DNA from: Paraescarpia echinospica
Taxonomy: Eukaryota; Annelida; Polychaeta; Sabellida; Siboglinidae
NCBI GenBank assembly: GCA_020002185.1
Contig: CM034544.1
Coordinates: forward strand, 36,313,253-36,377,252
Length of the DNA: 64,000 bases
Direction: 5' to 3'
Below the pieces are notes generated by a model. That model had not been told where the DNA came from. It worked only from the letters and a program-made list of their open reading frames with translations, and did not search any database. The position numbers were made by a program, and so were the translations under genes. This document shows positions 45,894 to 58,685 of the stretch, in pieces. Numbering within the stretch: position 1 is the stretch's first letter; the number at the start of each line of letters is the position of its first letter.

Positions 45894-46115
45894 ACACGAG
45901 ACACACTTGTTAAAACGGCAACGTGCAGGGACACAATACGTCCTTCAATGTATAATTATGAAGCATTCAGCCTTGCTGGAGTTTCCGTGTTACAGCGACC
46001 TCGTTAATATATATTCATCACTGTCTATAGCCAGGTTCTCATTCGTACAGTTTTGTGAATTAAAGCAAGGTAGAGCGAACAAAATTGGTCATGCTTTTAA
46101 ACGGCGGCAATCAGC
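45894..46115 (-). promoter_or_regulatory. Immediate upstream region of the NRF-6-like gene
   Basis: The presumed 5' UTR/promoter. No TATA box at a convincing distance was seen. Confidence 0.25.
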
Positions 46116-46244
46116 TAACAGCGCAATTGGCCCAATAATGGCAATATATTGGCAAGTACCGTTTGTACAGTTAACAGCACAATTGGCCCAATAATGGCAA
46201 TATATTGGCAAGTACCGTTTGTACAGTTAACGGTACAAACGGTA
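46116..46244 (+). repeat. 56-bp tandem duplication with inverted end
   Basis: Two copies of a 56-bp unit (46116-46171, 46172-46227) containing AATTGGCCCAATAATGG and ACCGTTTGTACAG. A short inverted sequence follows (GGTACAAACGGT, 46232-46243), so the end can fold back on ACCGTTTGTAC. Confidence 0.9.
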
Positions 46245-46620
46245 TTGAGCCAGTACAATGCACATACGATAATTAAATTGATCTTACAGGCCCAATACTA
46301 GCCAGTATAGTATAATAGCATGCAGCGCCACCTATGGAATGCAATTTTGTCTGTATGGACCCAGCATTGGGCCAGTCCAGCGTGTCGGTAGTGGTCTAGT
46401 ACTGTATAAACACACCATACCAGCATATTGGGCCATTACTGTTCTAGTATGTTGCCGGCATTGGGTCAGTATAGGATAATACTATTGGCCAAATGTACAA
46501 CCTTTGTGCAAGACAATATCACACCAGTACCGTTTCTATCTGTTGGGCCAATACGCCGTTAGTTATTTGATCAGCCCATTCGACTGTTGTCGGGGCAGTA
46601 TAAGAACTCAAGTTCGTTAT
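46245..46620. repeat. Degenerate TTGGGCCAxTA repeat region
   Basis: Words such as GGCCCAATACT, TTGGGCCAGT, TTGGGCCATTACT, TTGGGTCAGTA and TTGGGCCAATAC recur six or more times at irregular spacing. It looks like a decayed extension of the adjacent tandem repeat. Confidence 0.5.
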
Positions 46621-46770
46621 CACGATTAAGAGTCGGATGTTCCAGCACTAAATTACCGCGTTCATCGTAAGAAAGATGGAAGTTTTGGTCGAATATATGT
46701 TATAAGATCTCGCACGTTTGTTTACTGGAACAATTCATCGTGACCTCCCGCCTCACTAAATCCTACTCAC

Positions 46771-46993
46771 CGATAGCGTATCGCAGTAACATCAAATTGA
46801 CAGACTTTGGCCCTTCCATTATATTAGTATACAAAATTACTTTCTTGATACCTTCGTTGCACACGTAGGTAAGCCAACCGGACAGAGGGCATCGGACTAC
46901 TGTCCAGGTTATGTCCCTACACTCCGTCCTGTGGAATACTTTAAAGTGTAATTGATTGCCACCGCTGTAGACTTTGGATCGGGGCTGGACTAA
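46771..46993 (-). CDS. Orphan exon candidate, product unknown
   Basis: A 223-bp open segment on the minus strand lies between a good acceptor (GATTGCTACAG) and a good donor (GTGAGT). It encodes 74 residues including KVFHRTECRDITWTVVRCPL and GWLTYVCNEGIKKVILYTN. Composition is protein-like, with three cysteines. It lies 878 bp upstream of the NRF-6-like start on the same strand, but its end phase (one base) does not fit exon 1, so a direct join is not supported. I do not recognise the family. Confidence 0.35.
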
Positions 46994-46999
46994 CTGTAG

Positions 47000-47842
47000 C
47001 AATCTGGGTTAATGTAGGTGACAGCCGTATGTTACTGTTCATTCACAAGTGACCATGTCGATTGACACGTGTGTCACCGGAGCTTGGGTTTCCACGCCCT
47101 CTGGGGTTCACGGCCTCGAGTAGGTCACAACCCTAGTCGAACCTGGTAATTAACTGACGCAGAATTACCAACATAAACAGTACACACCTACTCTCGCTCA
47201 CACACGTACACACGCACTTATCCACACAAGCATACAAACGCGTACGGGCGGGCGGGCGGACGTGTGTATTTGTCGTATTTGTTTAGGGATAACGGCTGTG
47301 ACCGGTATTTCTACAATGGGTTCCTCCTAATACGGTTAATAAAGTACATTTAGTGTAGATACGACTTTGAACGCTTTGATGTATTGTCCTGATTAGTTTA
47401 TATTCAAAGATCCACTTTTTACAGTGAGTCCACAACAGGGTATGCACTTTATTAGTGTGTGGGATACTGTAATTCCGTGGTATATACAACATGCAGAATA
47501 ACCTACGATGTTTAACTTGTCATCCTGAAAACAAAGACATGCAATAAACAAAGTGCCTACGTTTCAAAACAGGAACAATTGGATTCGAAATCAAGGCGTT
47601 TTAACCGTCCGGTGTTCTAACTACAATGCTGTTGCATCCCGTAACCGGATATCCGGTTTAATTAAACACTTGTTTGACAACAGTTGTAACTGTCCACCAT
47701 GAAATGTCTCGCTTGCACCATCTACCATTGAGTGACCGGGACAATATGAGATACAATAATGCATGTTTGTTTAGTGACTCCAGCAATATGGTGCCACTGT
47801 ATTTATGTGCAAAAATGAAAATGTATTAAAACTTTAAAAAAA
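47000..47842. other. No gene seen
   Basis: Holds short CACA/GGGC-rich runs at 47190-47260. No coding. Confidence 0.5.
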
Positions 47843-48290
47843 AACAATGATAAGACAGCACGATCGTTATCAGGTGTATATAAACACTTAGAGTGTTAAT
47901 GTAATAACATACGCAGCCGTTTTAAGAAAACACCCCCTTTTCCCCAGTTATTTAACCCGAAAAAAATGAAAATGTGAGACACTTAATTACCTAAGTAAGA
48001 ACATAGTTTTTAATATGTTTTCACAACAAGCCGCTGCATGGCGCCACCAACGCAATACAATATTACATAAAGCAATGATAAGAAAACACCACCATTACCA
48101 GGTGTATATGAATAGTTAATGTGACCCACGTATTACCATGCGCAGCCGTTTAAAAAACGACCCAGTTTCTCCACTTATTTGACACACAAAAAATGCAAAT
48201 GTGAGGAACGTACCTACGTAGTTTCTAATATATTTTCACAATCATCCACTGCATGGCGCCACCGCACAATACACTATTACATATTGACTT
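47843..48290 (+). repeat. Diverged tandem pair, about 220-bp unit
   Basis: Unit 1 (about 47843-48071) and unit 2 (about 48072-48290) share in order CAATGATAAGA, ACCAGGTGTATAT / ATCAGGTGTATAT, GCAGCCGTTT, ATGxAAATGTGAG, TTTTCACAA and CTGCATGGCGCCACC. No coding. Confidence 0.8.
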
Positions 48291-49326
48291 TGAGGTGGAT
48301 TTGGGTGATTTGAGGTATAAGTTTACCACCAGGTTTGGCCGACTTGATATCTAAAGAATTAAACCAAAATATAAAACCTGCTGAGGAACAATGTATTATA
48401 AATTGCATATTAAACGATAGTTCAACTTCACTCTTTGCTGGTTAATATAAATTACACCAAAAACACCCCGAAGTGTACTTGGAACAGTCACAAAATATGT
48501 ACACACTCCAACGGTTAGTTGCTCCTGTTCATGCTTCAAAATAAACGCCCTTGATAAAACATCTGTGCAGCGGTGAACAAACATTGCACTTTGAAAGGAA
48601 ACGCCTTGTACCATCACTTAGGAGAAAATCGTAGTATTTCTCCGTAGCTCATACGCTCATACATTCCGGGTCTACTACAATCAATCGCTTTTTGCTAACA
48701 TGGTTTGTAAAGATAGCGGCATAGACGTCATGCCGGGCAGAGTGACGGCGGGGTAGGAATCATCTCAGAAGAGCGATGTCCGATATTAGACGACATTAGT
48801 TTCCTTTGCGGGGGTGAGGTTCAGATGCAGCTTAGCAGTTTCGTCTGGCGTCGGACTTCGATATTTGTTTACGCTTCAGACCGACACTGTTAATATATTG
48901 ATAGCATCATATCAATGTATAACAGGACTGGGGGCTAAGCCTAGTTGGAAGTAATTTCGTTTGATATCGGACATTGACATTCTGCGATGATCCCTAATAG
49001 ACGGATGGTTTTCATAGGCACTAGCCTGGTTTTCTCTGTAAGCGCGGTGTATGTTGCGTAGAACCTACATTCCGGGGTATGTGAAATGTGTGGACAGTTT
49101 GCAGTAAGTGTTTGACCAATCTCTTGGACAAGAATGAATTCTTGCACTTGACCGATTTTTATAAATCTTTGAATACGACAGTAAACAGGGGAAATGTACA
49201 TGCATCTTTGGTATTACTGTGGTACGGTATCAGTTAGTCTATGTTCTAGTTGGTGTCACTCCTGTCAAGTAAACAGTCAAGTATGTCTTCTATGCCGGGA
49301 CTTCGCGCAGGCTATAGGCTACACCA

Positions 49327-49382
49327 AGGTCAATTTCAGTATCAAGGTCAAAGGTCAGGATCAATGTCAAAGTCAAAGGTCA
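49327..49382 (+). promoter_or_regulatory. Cluster of nuclear-receptor half sites with a DR1
   Basis: AGGTCA occurs at 49327, 49345, 49352 and 49377. The middle pair forms AGGTCAAAGGTCA, a perfect direct repeat with one-base spacing (DR1), the classical HNF4/RXR-type site. It could also be a decayed simple repeat of TCAAGGTCA. No nearby gene is known. Confidence 0.3.
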
Positions 49383-50540
49383 AACAGCGTCCCCTGGCGA
49401 ATAGATGATGAACTAAATAACTAGGTCAGATAGGTCGATGACGTTATTAAATAGGTCATTGCGCATACGACCTTCCCGTCACCCTACTTCCGGTTACCGT
49501 GCAGTTCCACGATGTTTGTTAAGCCTATGTCCGGTTACCGTACACATTCACCATGTCCCGATCATACTTTTTGGTCCTACTTTTGGTAAAATTAACCGTA
49601 CTTCCGTCAGGAAGTTCCGATCATACGACTTCCTTTATACTTTGACCTTACTTTTTGTCCGACGGTCCTTCTGCGCCCCATTAAATAGACCATTCCATCT
49701 ACTGTGACGTCAAGTTCATCTACTGTGACGTCAACCCCGTCTACGTCACTTCCTGCGACTATGACTCGTGCCCGTGAAGTCAGATCCTACCGACGTAGGT
49801 GCCCGTAGCAATAAGGAGAAGGACGAACGAGTTAGTGAGCGGAAACAACAGATAAAAGAGAGTGAGGACCGTTACATTTCGCTACAACGAAACATCATGT
49901 CTCTTCTCAATATCATTATACCCGACCTCAAGGTACCGGACTTATCTTTCGTCAATGAAATTGTTGTGGACATCGTGAACTGGTTCCTGGACAATACGAC
50001 AACTTTTTCGAATGATGCCATTTTCTAGTTTTTTGTAACAGGCAAATTCTGTTACAAAATGTATTACATTGTATTCATACCTCGTAGCTTCTTTCTGCAT
50101 CCTTCGGAACCAGTTTTAACTGCAATACATAACAACAGAGGTACTAGTATAATCTTTTAGAAACTGAATGTTAGCGAAACAGCCAGATATTTGATATAAA
50201 GATAATTAAGAATTTGGTGACAGGTATATATATTTTCTAATAGCGACAGTACTTGCTGGTAACTTTTTTCAAGCGCGTTTTGGTAGTCTTATATTTTAGA
50301 ACAGTTATCCTGACGCTTGGTCTTTTTCAGAACAACAGTTAGGTAAGATAGTAAATTAGTACGAGTAAATATACAGATGTCAACAAAGGTTTGGTGAATT
50401 TAATATTTAGCTATTGACATGTACACAGGCTGCACTCTTCTCACTCTGTTTCTACACTGTCTTATATATTTTCATTTTCACAGACTTGTACTATTTTCAT
50501 ACTATATTTTTAGTGGGGTATTTTTCCGTATTTTAGCGTT
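49383..50540. other. No confirmed gene
   Basis: A plus-strand frame at 49768-50028 (RYISLQRNIMSLLNIIIPDL) is protein-like but has no ATG at its start and no known motif. The words 'CCGGTTACCGT' and 'CATCTACTGTGACGTCAA' each recur nearby. Confidence 0.3.
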
Positions 50541-50768
50541 AGTGAATGTGTGAGTGAGTGTGTATGTGTGAGAGAGAGTGAGTGAGTGAGTGAGTGAGTG
50601 AGTGAGTGGGTGGGTGGGTGTGTGAGTGAGTGTGTGAGTGAGTGAGTGAGTGAGTGCGTGAGTGAGTGAGTGAGTGAGTGAGTGAGTGAGTGAGTGAGTG
50701 AGTGAGTGAGTGAGTGAGTGAGTGAGTGAGTGAGTGAGTGAGTGACTGAGTGACTGAGTGACTGAGTG
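50541..50768 (+). repeat. (GAGT)n microsatellite
   Basis: About 230 bp of GAGT repeat with GGGT and GACT variants. Confidence 0.97.
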
Positions 50769-52680
50769 TTAATGTGTATTAAGCGCAAAAATCAAACGAA
50801 CCTGGCTCGGGAGGAAAGCATCCCAACACATTTGCCGAACGAACATTCGATCCGTAGACCATCGTTTTGATATGCCAGGAACAATTATAATCGAAATTGG
50901 AAGACATAATTCCACCCCATCAGCTTGATTGGCTAGACTACTATGCACTTCTTGTATAACGGGGCAAATAAGTATAAGTTCATGTATTACACTTCTTCTA
51001 GCCGTGTTTTATACAAGTGTACGTTTCTCTTACGACATGATCGCTTCTTTTATTATAATCATGTCGGTGCGGACCGTTGCCGATATATTGCCAATAATCA
51101 CAGCACTACTACGTCGTTTCAGAGCTTCTCTGTTCCATGGTCATCTGGAAATTAGGAAGGACGAATTATTAAATAAGCCCCAGTCACTTATGTAACTACA
51201 CTTAACATTAAATTGGTTCTATAAACTCATTATTATATATTACAGAAGTTACTTTTACAATATACAAAAAAAAATGTTTGACCTGCGTTCAATATGATTA
51301 ATTGTTTTTTCAGTTACTAAAATTAAAAGTGAAAAATTTCACATTTGTAACACATTCGTATTATATATACGCACTTCGGTTCGCATATTAATTGTCATAA
51401 TTTACATTAGTTTTACTCACTTTTTATTTTAAAATGATTTAATACTTTCTTAAAAGCAACAGAAAAGTGTTTTAACTTTTAAATATACTATTTCTAATTA
51501 AGAACAATGGCATATTAAATGTACATCTGTGAAGTTATACCTTTGCTAATTTTAACTATGTATCTAAATAAAACAAATGTAGAATACATGACTATGAACA
51601 AACTATTTTATTATATTATCAACTAATTATTTTTATTTAAGGGGAAAATATAAACATCATAAAAGTAACCTTCAACCAATATCGATACATCTAGGCATCA
51701 GTAAATGTTGCCCATCTCCAATTTAGTATTTCTCAAACTAATCATAGGCCTACGAGAAGAATATGTGGTTGAATTGTATCATTTTTGCAATTACGGATCA
51801 TCCGGCATGCAATCAGCAATTTATTTGACAATGCGTCGCTGCAAAAAATTAAATTAATGCGTTTCCGGTGCAGACCTATGTAAAGATAATACCATTTGCA
51901 GGGGTCAGCCCACTGTTGGTTTTCCCATAGGCGACCATGTTAACGTTTGTCTGATTATAAGAAAACGTGACCTATAAAATGTCTTAAACTTCTCACCTGC
52001 TGTTATCATCATCTCATTGACATGCCGATAGATTTTAACAAAAATTGCATACTTCCAGCTTTCGTAAAATGCCTGTATGTGTGACACCCGTCAATATTTA
52101 CAAATGCCGGTAAGAATTACTTCGCAAACAGGTCACACAGGCATATTGCTGCCAAATATCCTTCCGCTTATTCAAATCATCTAGAAATCCACAATCACAC
52201 ATGAAAATCTCCCTAGTCAAATGCATTTATGTCACAGCTTGTGGATTTTGTAAAAAAATCATTTCAAAAAAATACACTCCATTTTTTTTCGTGTGCAACG
52301 GACAGGAACTCTAATTAGAACATGATCCCTGCAGCGTTCGTGAATTTGCCTAAAAAATAGTCGTAAAAATACGATTTGAATGGTGTCAGTGGTGCCATCT
52401 GGCTGATAGACGCTCTATATGTCGGCGACACTATCCGCCAGACGGCACACTTGTCAGAGCCGCCGCCGTCACAAGGACTATCTGCTTTGGATTAATTATC
52501 ACAGGTCTGAGCACACCAATATTGTTAGTGTGGGGGTTGGACATAGGATTATCCCAATACTTTGGCATGCGGGTGCTGATGGAGGTTTATGGTGAGCCAT
52601 AAGGCTGGTGAAGTTGGAGATTTTTTATAAATCTCAAGGAGGGTTCAGTTTCCAAAATGTTGAACGTCACTGCGAAAAAT
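50769..52680. other. No gene seen
   Basis: AT-rich, only short frames. Confidence 0.55.
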
Positions 52681-52689
52681 GTTCAACAG

Positions 52690-52717
52690 TACTGTGTGTG
52701 TGTGTTTGTTTGTTTGT

Positions 52718-52797
<80 letters not shown>

Positions 52798-53032
52798 GTG
52801 TGTGTGTTATGTGTGTGTACGTATTTGTGTGTGTGCATATTTATGTGTGTGTTCGAGAGTGCGGGCGTACGTGCGTGTGCGTGTGCGTGTGCCTGCGCGT
52901 GCGCGAGTGCGTATCTGCGTGTGAGTGTGCGTACGTGTGCGTACGCGTCTGCGCGTAAACGCGTGACCGTGTGTGCGTGTGCGTGAGTGTGTTTGCGTGT
53001 GCGTGTGCGTGTGCGTGTGTGTGTGTGTGTGC
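52690..53032 (+). repeat. (GT)n microsatellite with GCGT-rich middle
   Basis: Pure GT at about 52720-52790, then GCGTGTGC-type alternating sequence up to 53032. Such alternating purine/pyrimidine DNA can adopt the Z form. Confidence 0.95.
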
Positions 53033-53434
53033 TATATGTATATGTACATATGATGTATGTTTTAGATACCGAAAGATAAATTAAGTCATACAATTTCATT
53101 AAGCATAAAATACCATGATACAAGTTAAACACTGTGAACTGATTTGAACCAGAATCCATAATACCAAAAATAGATAAGCGAGCGAAAAATGAACAACTGT
53201 TGAACGCTAGTACCATTACGGTTCGTCGGATCCCAACAATATTGATGTCGTTTGAAAGTTTAAGCTTTCTGCTATTCAAACATATAAATGGTTTCCTGAT
53301 AATCCTTCCTAAAATTAACTAAAAACGGACCTACAACCTAGCCCGTTCCGGTGTCTTAGACACTGCGAACGATGTTGTTTAGTCGACACAGTTCACCAAT
53401 CTACCGATTGAGGCACCACTATCTGATTTCATGG

Positions 53435-53650
53435 TATAAGCTCCACCCACTTTCAAACGGCTGCTAAAATGACATACGCGACGTAGGCGCGACGTCACAA
53501 TCACGTATGTCAACCAACCAACGCAACGAATTTAGACCCTTTGGGTTGCGTACGTTATTGTGACGTCACGCCGACGTAGATATCTATCGATTTCGCTGCG
53601 ATCAAAGCACATCAATTTCGCCGCGGTTTTAAAAGTGGGTGGAGCTTATA
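53435..53650. mobile_element. Palindromic MITE (216 bp)
   Basis: Perfect 19-bp terminal inverted repeats (TATAAGCTCCACCCACTTT and its complement), with weaker pairing that extends outwards. Inside, CGACGTAGGCGCGACGTCAC pairs imperfectly with the complement of GTGACGTCACGCCGACGTAG, so almost the whole element can fold into a hairpin. A TA may be the target duplication, as in Tc1/mariner-type MITEs. No coding capacity. Confidence 0.75.
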
Positions 53651-54540
53651 ACATGACATCAAGAAATGGTGAAGTGCGCATGTCTGAACCTATGCAAATG
53701 AGGAAAACAGCGCCGCCAACATCGTTCGGAACCGTACAGAACACCGAAAACGGCGTGATTGTAGGTCCGTTTATCGGTGTTCTTTAAACGGTTACCGGGA
53801 AATCTAGATGAAGCTAGAATAACAAAAGTGCATCCTTTCAAATGATACCAAGATCGCCGGGACAGGACGAGCCGTGAGGGTGCTAGCGACCGTAGAATTT
53901 CATGTTTTGGACGTGTTCTGAGTTGTTCATTTTTCGCTCGCTTATTTATTTTTGATAATACTCATCATCGTCGTTTAGAGGTGGTGTTTCCAGCTGGGTT
54001 CGCTACTATGCTTAGAAAATCCGGCGACTTAGCCCCTCGAACACGTACACCATTTTGCCATCTATTCTCGCAGCAACGGCATATCGGTTCTTTTATGTTG
54101 TTTCCATTAGATGTAAGACAACGCCTATGTGATTTTTTACTAAGGAAAACCTTCCTCGATGCGCCACCTAGTGACCTAGCGGGTAGTATGTTACACAAAA
54201 TGAACAACGCAACATTTGAATTTCATGTTATATTATTTTGTGACTTGTTTCAATATAAGTTAAATATAAAATAGTTTCGAATGCATATTGACTGATAAAA
54301 TGTACTCTTATTTTACGTGATATTTTACTGTTAGTCCGAGCACAATCACCGTACCCTGATTCGGGGAAACCGAGAATACGCCATCATATTTTAAGGTAGT
54401 CTTTCATCACCAGACCCAGTAGGAGGACACAAACGGTGGCGAATTGTAACGGAGACTGGATGAACTAGACTGTGCGTTCGTACCTATGACATAATGCCAA
54501 ATTATTGTTCTTTGTTAGACCTTTAAGCTTAGGTTCTTGA

Positions 54541-54746
54541 CGATACAGGCATTGTAGAATTGCCGATACAGGCATTGTAGAATTGACGATACATGCATTG
54601 TAGAATTGACGATACATGCATTGTAGAATTGACGATACAGGCATTGTAGAATTGACGATACATGCATTGTAGAATTTACGATACAGGCATTGTAGAATTT
54701 ACGATACAGGCATTGTACAATTTACGATACAGGCATTGTAGAATTG
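54541..54746 (+). repeat. 23-bp minisatellite, about 9 copies
   Basis: Unit CGATACAGGCATTGTAGAATTG with G/T and A/T variants. There are no unique spacers between copies, so it is not a CRISPR array. Confidence 0.97.
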
Positions 54747-54832
54747 TCTAGTATCATTTTGCATTAGAAACACACAAAATAAACAGCTGTGTACCAGATG
54801 TGAAAATAACGTGTATCACTGTCAAGAACTGT

Positions 54833-54904
<72 letters not shown>
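54833..54904 (+). repeat. (GTTA)n microsatellite, 18 copies
   Basis: 72 bp of pure GTTA. Confidence 0.98.
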
Positions 54905-55763
54905 CAAATAACGTGCATTGATAATATTCAATTAAATATATTTTGTTGTAAATAGGTTTCTACAATATAAAATTATTGTGAATTTACTGAATTCCAGACT
55001 GTTTAGAAAGTGTCCGGGTATATATATTTTTAAATTGCATTGTTAGTTGTAAAAATTCGCCCAAGCAATGCTGGTTTCTGTACAATGTGCGCAGTGCTGG
55101 CAGAGTGTATCTTCGTCGAACAATACAACGACATTCATTGCAGAAAGCCGAATGGACCACGCACGTTCGTAGAACGCAGCAATGGTTGCATTGTGATGTT
55201 CGAATGTCACTAGTCGATACAGGAGAATACGTTCTATAATAACCTGCTTCAGCGGCGCAATTTCTTGTGTAGCGAATTGGTGCAGGCGAAATAAGTCTCA
55301 TAGAACCGGCACGAATCACTTCAGATTGTGCTTTGTGTGGGCGTACAACAGCCAATGTAAGTGAATAAATGAGTCGGCGGCTTCATTAATGTCAAGTATT
55401 TAGAGTCTAAGCGACCAATCCTCGTTCCATTGACGCTGTCACATCGTTCAGTGGCCAGTGAGTTCCACGACAAAGTCACTCACCGGGTACTCTGAGCGAG
55501 GCTACTATAGGCAGTGCAAAATCTGCCGTATACGTCATGACGTAATTCGTCTGCTACAAGTTTTAGCGTCTTTGACGCGACTGCGATGATGCGTACTGTT
55601 CCCCATGCGACATAACTCTTGTCTTGGGTAATGTCTTTATCCAGTTTGTATCGTGTCGTAGAATATCAAACATATTCGATATTAAAGATATATTGTAGCA
55701 AACAAATCGTCGTGTCGTGACGTGTATGCCGGAAAAAGGCAAATCGTCGCAGACACATCATCA

Positions 55764-55817
55764 CCGACGAGTTGCTTCGTGCCAACGAGTCGCGTCGTGC
55801 CGACGAGTCGTGTCATG
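55764..55817 (+). repeat. 18-bp minisatellite, 3 copies
   Basis: Units CCGACGAGTTGCTTCGTG, CCAACGAGTCGCGTCGTG and CCGACGAGTCGTGTCATG. Confidence 0.85.
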
Positions 55818-56084
55818 TCGTGTACGCCAGTAAGATCCCCATTGGCGACGCGTCGGCTATATATATTTAGTCTTCCGAAATGCAAGTTTTGAGGCATTTA
55901 CCCAAACAGCAAGTAAACAAGAAGACATTAATACTAATAATAATAAGACTAATATAGTATTGGTATTATTAATATTAAGTATAATAATTAATTTAATACT
56001 GTGTTCAGTTGTGAGTGACAGCGTGTGTCATTGTAATACAAAATTGTTCTAGTAATGTTTATTCGTTTCGATTACATACAATAT

Positions 56085-56140
56085 AAGTATATATATATAT
56101 ATATAAGTATATATATATATATAAGTATATATATATTTAT
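56085..56140. repeat. (AT)n with AAGT interruptions
   Basis: Three TATATATA blocks separated by AAG. Confidence 0.9.
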
Positions 56141-56751
56141 ATATGTATGTAAGTAAGTATAACAAGAATGTGTACATTGAAAACACCGGCCCGTGCAATG
56201 TGTTCACCTGGAACCTATCGCGCCCGAAGAGATAATCAGTCATGGGACTCCCCCTTGAAACAACAAATCAAACGGCCCAATTTGCAAGCCTCGTTTGGCG
56301 TCTTGATATAAAAGAGGAACTAACAAATTTGCGGAATGAGAAGCGCTACCTATATGGTACTATATCAAAATAGTACAGTACAGTACAACGTGTATTGCAT
56401 GACCACCCCCCCCGTCTATGCCCAGCTAAATCGGTCGTTCAAGACAGGTGGTCGCCCATTACAGGTTGCAGATAAGTTATATTTATAATACTTACTGATC
56501 AAAATATTTAGAAGTAATGGCGGATGACGGGGAAATATTAGTGTAGTAGATACAGTTCAGTTAGAACAAGTTTCCGGTCTATATTTTTAGTTGGTTATGT
56601 GTAATGTGTAATTGAGACGAGCGAAATCCTATATGTGGTCGAAGACGAAGCTGCCGTTATCGCCAAGCTCACGGGCACATTCTACCACGTCCCGATTTGG
56701 CGTCTGTTCCTCTCACCACGTGAAAGTTGAAATACTTGCTGCTGCCTCCGC

Positions 56752-56925
<174 letters not shown>

Positions 56926-58512
56926 TATATAAATATATGCATATACATTATATCTCTTTAAGTTGTTGCTTCAATTGGCATATCCATCACAAGACCTGTT
57001 GCCTAGTAAAACCCCTGTCAAGTATTCACAAATTGGATGCGCAACGCTAGGTGGGTTCAGACATTTCGCCGTATATGTCGTATGTTTTGTTGAAATTCTG
57101 GTCCCAAGATTGTTTCTTTTTGACAAAAACATAAGGCAAAGTTCATAAAGCGACAACTGTATGCGGAAATGTTTGATTTATGAGTTACGAGATGGTAAGC
57201 AGCAATAACAGATGTCATTCACGTACGTAACCGTTATCAACATTAGTGGCAAAGGTAAAGCTAGAAAGAGGTCACGCACAAAATGTTGCGTGCATGTTAC
57301 GTAGGCAAACCGCTACGTACTGGACACATCAAATTGGCGGGGAATGTTTTTGACGATGGAAACGAGTACAGACATACGGCGATGATGCTAAATATGGTAA
57401 CGACAATAAACACACGACCAATAACAAGATGGCAACATCTTTCCCCGCGGATCAGTCTCCGCAGTTGGTCCATCGCCGCAGGGCTTAATAAGCCGCCATT
57501 TCAGCATCATCCTTTTCTTGTAATGCCGTAGCCACCAAAGCCGTCGGAGTGATTTTCGCTGGTTATTAAAGGCTGAGTCGCCAATCAAAATGTTGATTGG
57601 ACATGATCAATATGTTGCCTTTCTCTGTGCATTTATACGCTTTCTCACTGATAGTGTGAGTCGCCGGAAACCTTATATCACCGTGTCATCATCCAAGTGG
57701 GATATATTTGCTCTGATCCTCTGACACCTTGAGCCTCATCCCGTGACTCCAGTAATTGTTCACGAATCGATAGTCCGGATTGTGTCGCTAAGATATCTGT
57801 GAAAATTACTGACAATGCATAACGTACCGTGTTTTATCATGTCACGTGTGTTTTGATAAAATGTGTAGGCGCGAACACTTTGTTACATTTTTCTTCTTTC
57901 GAAACGTTTTATGTACTGGACATGATATCGCTATAAATACGTGTGAAGTATAATGTACAATGCATAAACGTGAAGTGTACACATTATTATTATTGTTGTT
58001 CTGTTGAAGCACAGCATTGGGTTTCCAATCGAAGAACTCTGGATCGAAACACCTTGATGCAGTTTCGAGGCTTGGGCAATTAGGATCACTTCACTTTTTT
58101 CAGTCTTCTGTTCAATCCTTAAGAACACGAGTGCGTCGCGGAAACAATTAAATCTGCACGTCTTCGCATAGCAATTGTTGATTATCATAAGATAAGAGAA
58201 GATAAGATAAGATGATACACGATAAGGATAGCCTTATTTACTCCACCATCTCAAACATCAATACATTATATATTAAAATGCAATACAACTATTACAGAAG
58301 TGCATCACACACGCACAAATTGAACTGTAAATATACGATACCATTTAATTAGCAATGAACAGAATGATACATTTAGCTACATAAAATATGAAGAAAACAA
58401 ACTTCTGTAAAGGGGAGACCAAGACTAAGATAACAGAAATGATCGTTATCGTAGGAGCCACCAACAATTACAAAAACATAATATGAAGTTCTTATGCATT
58501 TGAAATAAGTCT

Positions 58513-58650
58513 AGTTGTTGTTGTTGTTGTTTGTTGTTGTTGTTGTTGCTGCTGTCGTTGTTGTTGTTGTCGTCGTTGTTGTTGTTGTCGTCGTCGTTGT
58601 TGTCGTCGTTGTTGTTGTTGTTGTCGTTGTTCTCGTCGTCGTCGTCGTCG

Positions 58651-58685
<35 letters not shown>

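Noticed and set aside
52608..53279. Cys/Val-rich and His/Thr-rich frames
   Set aside because: Readings of a GT microsatellite.
53346..53434. tRNA-like SINE on the minus strand
   Set aside because: An A-box-like word is present but the B-box is poor and stems do not pair; too weak to list.
54541..54746. CRISPR array
   Set aside because: Units of 23 bp abut each other with no spacers, and the DNA is animal.
54833..54904. Telomere-like repeat
   Set aside because: The unit is GTTA, not TTAGGG or TTAGG.
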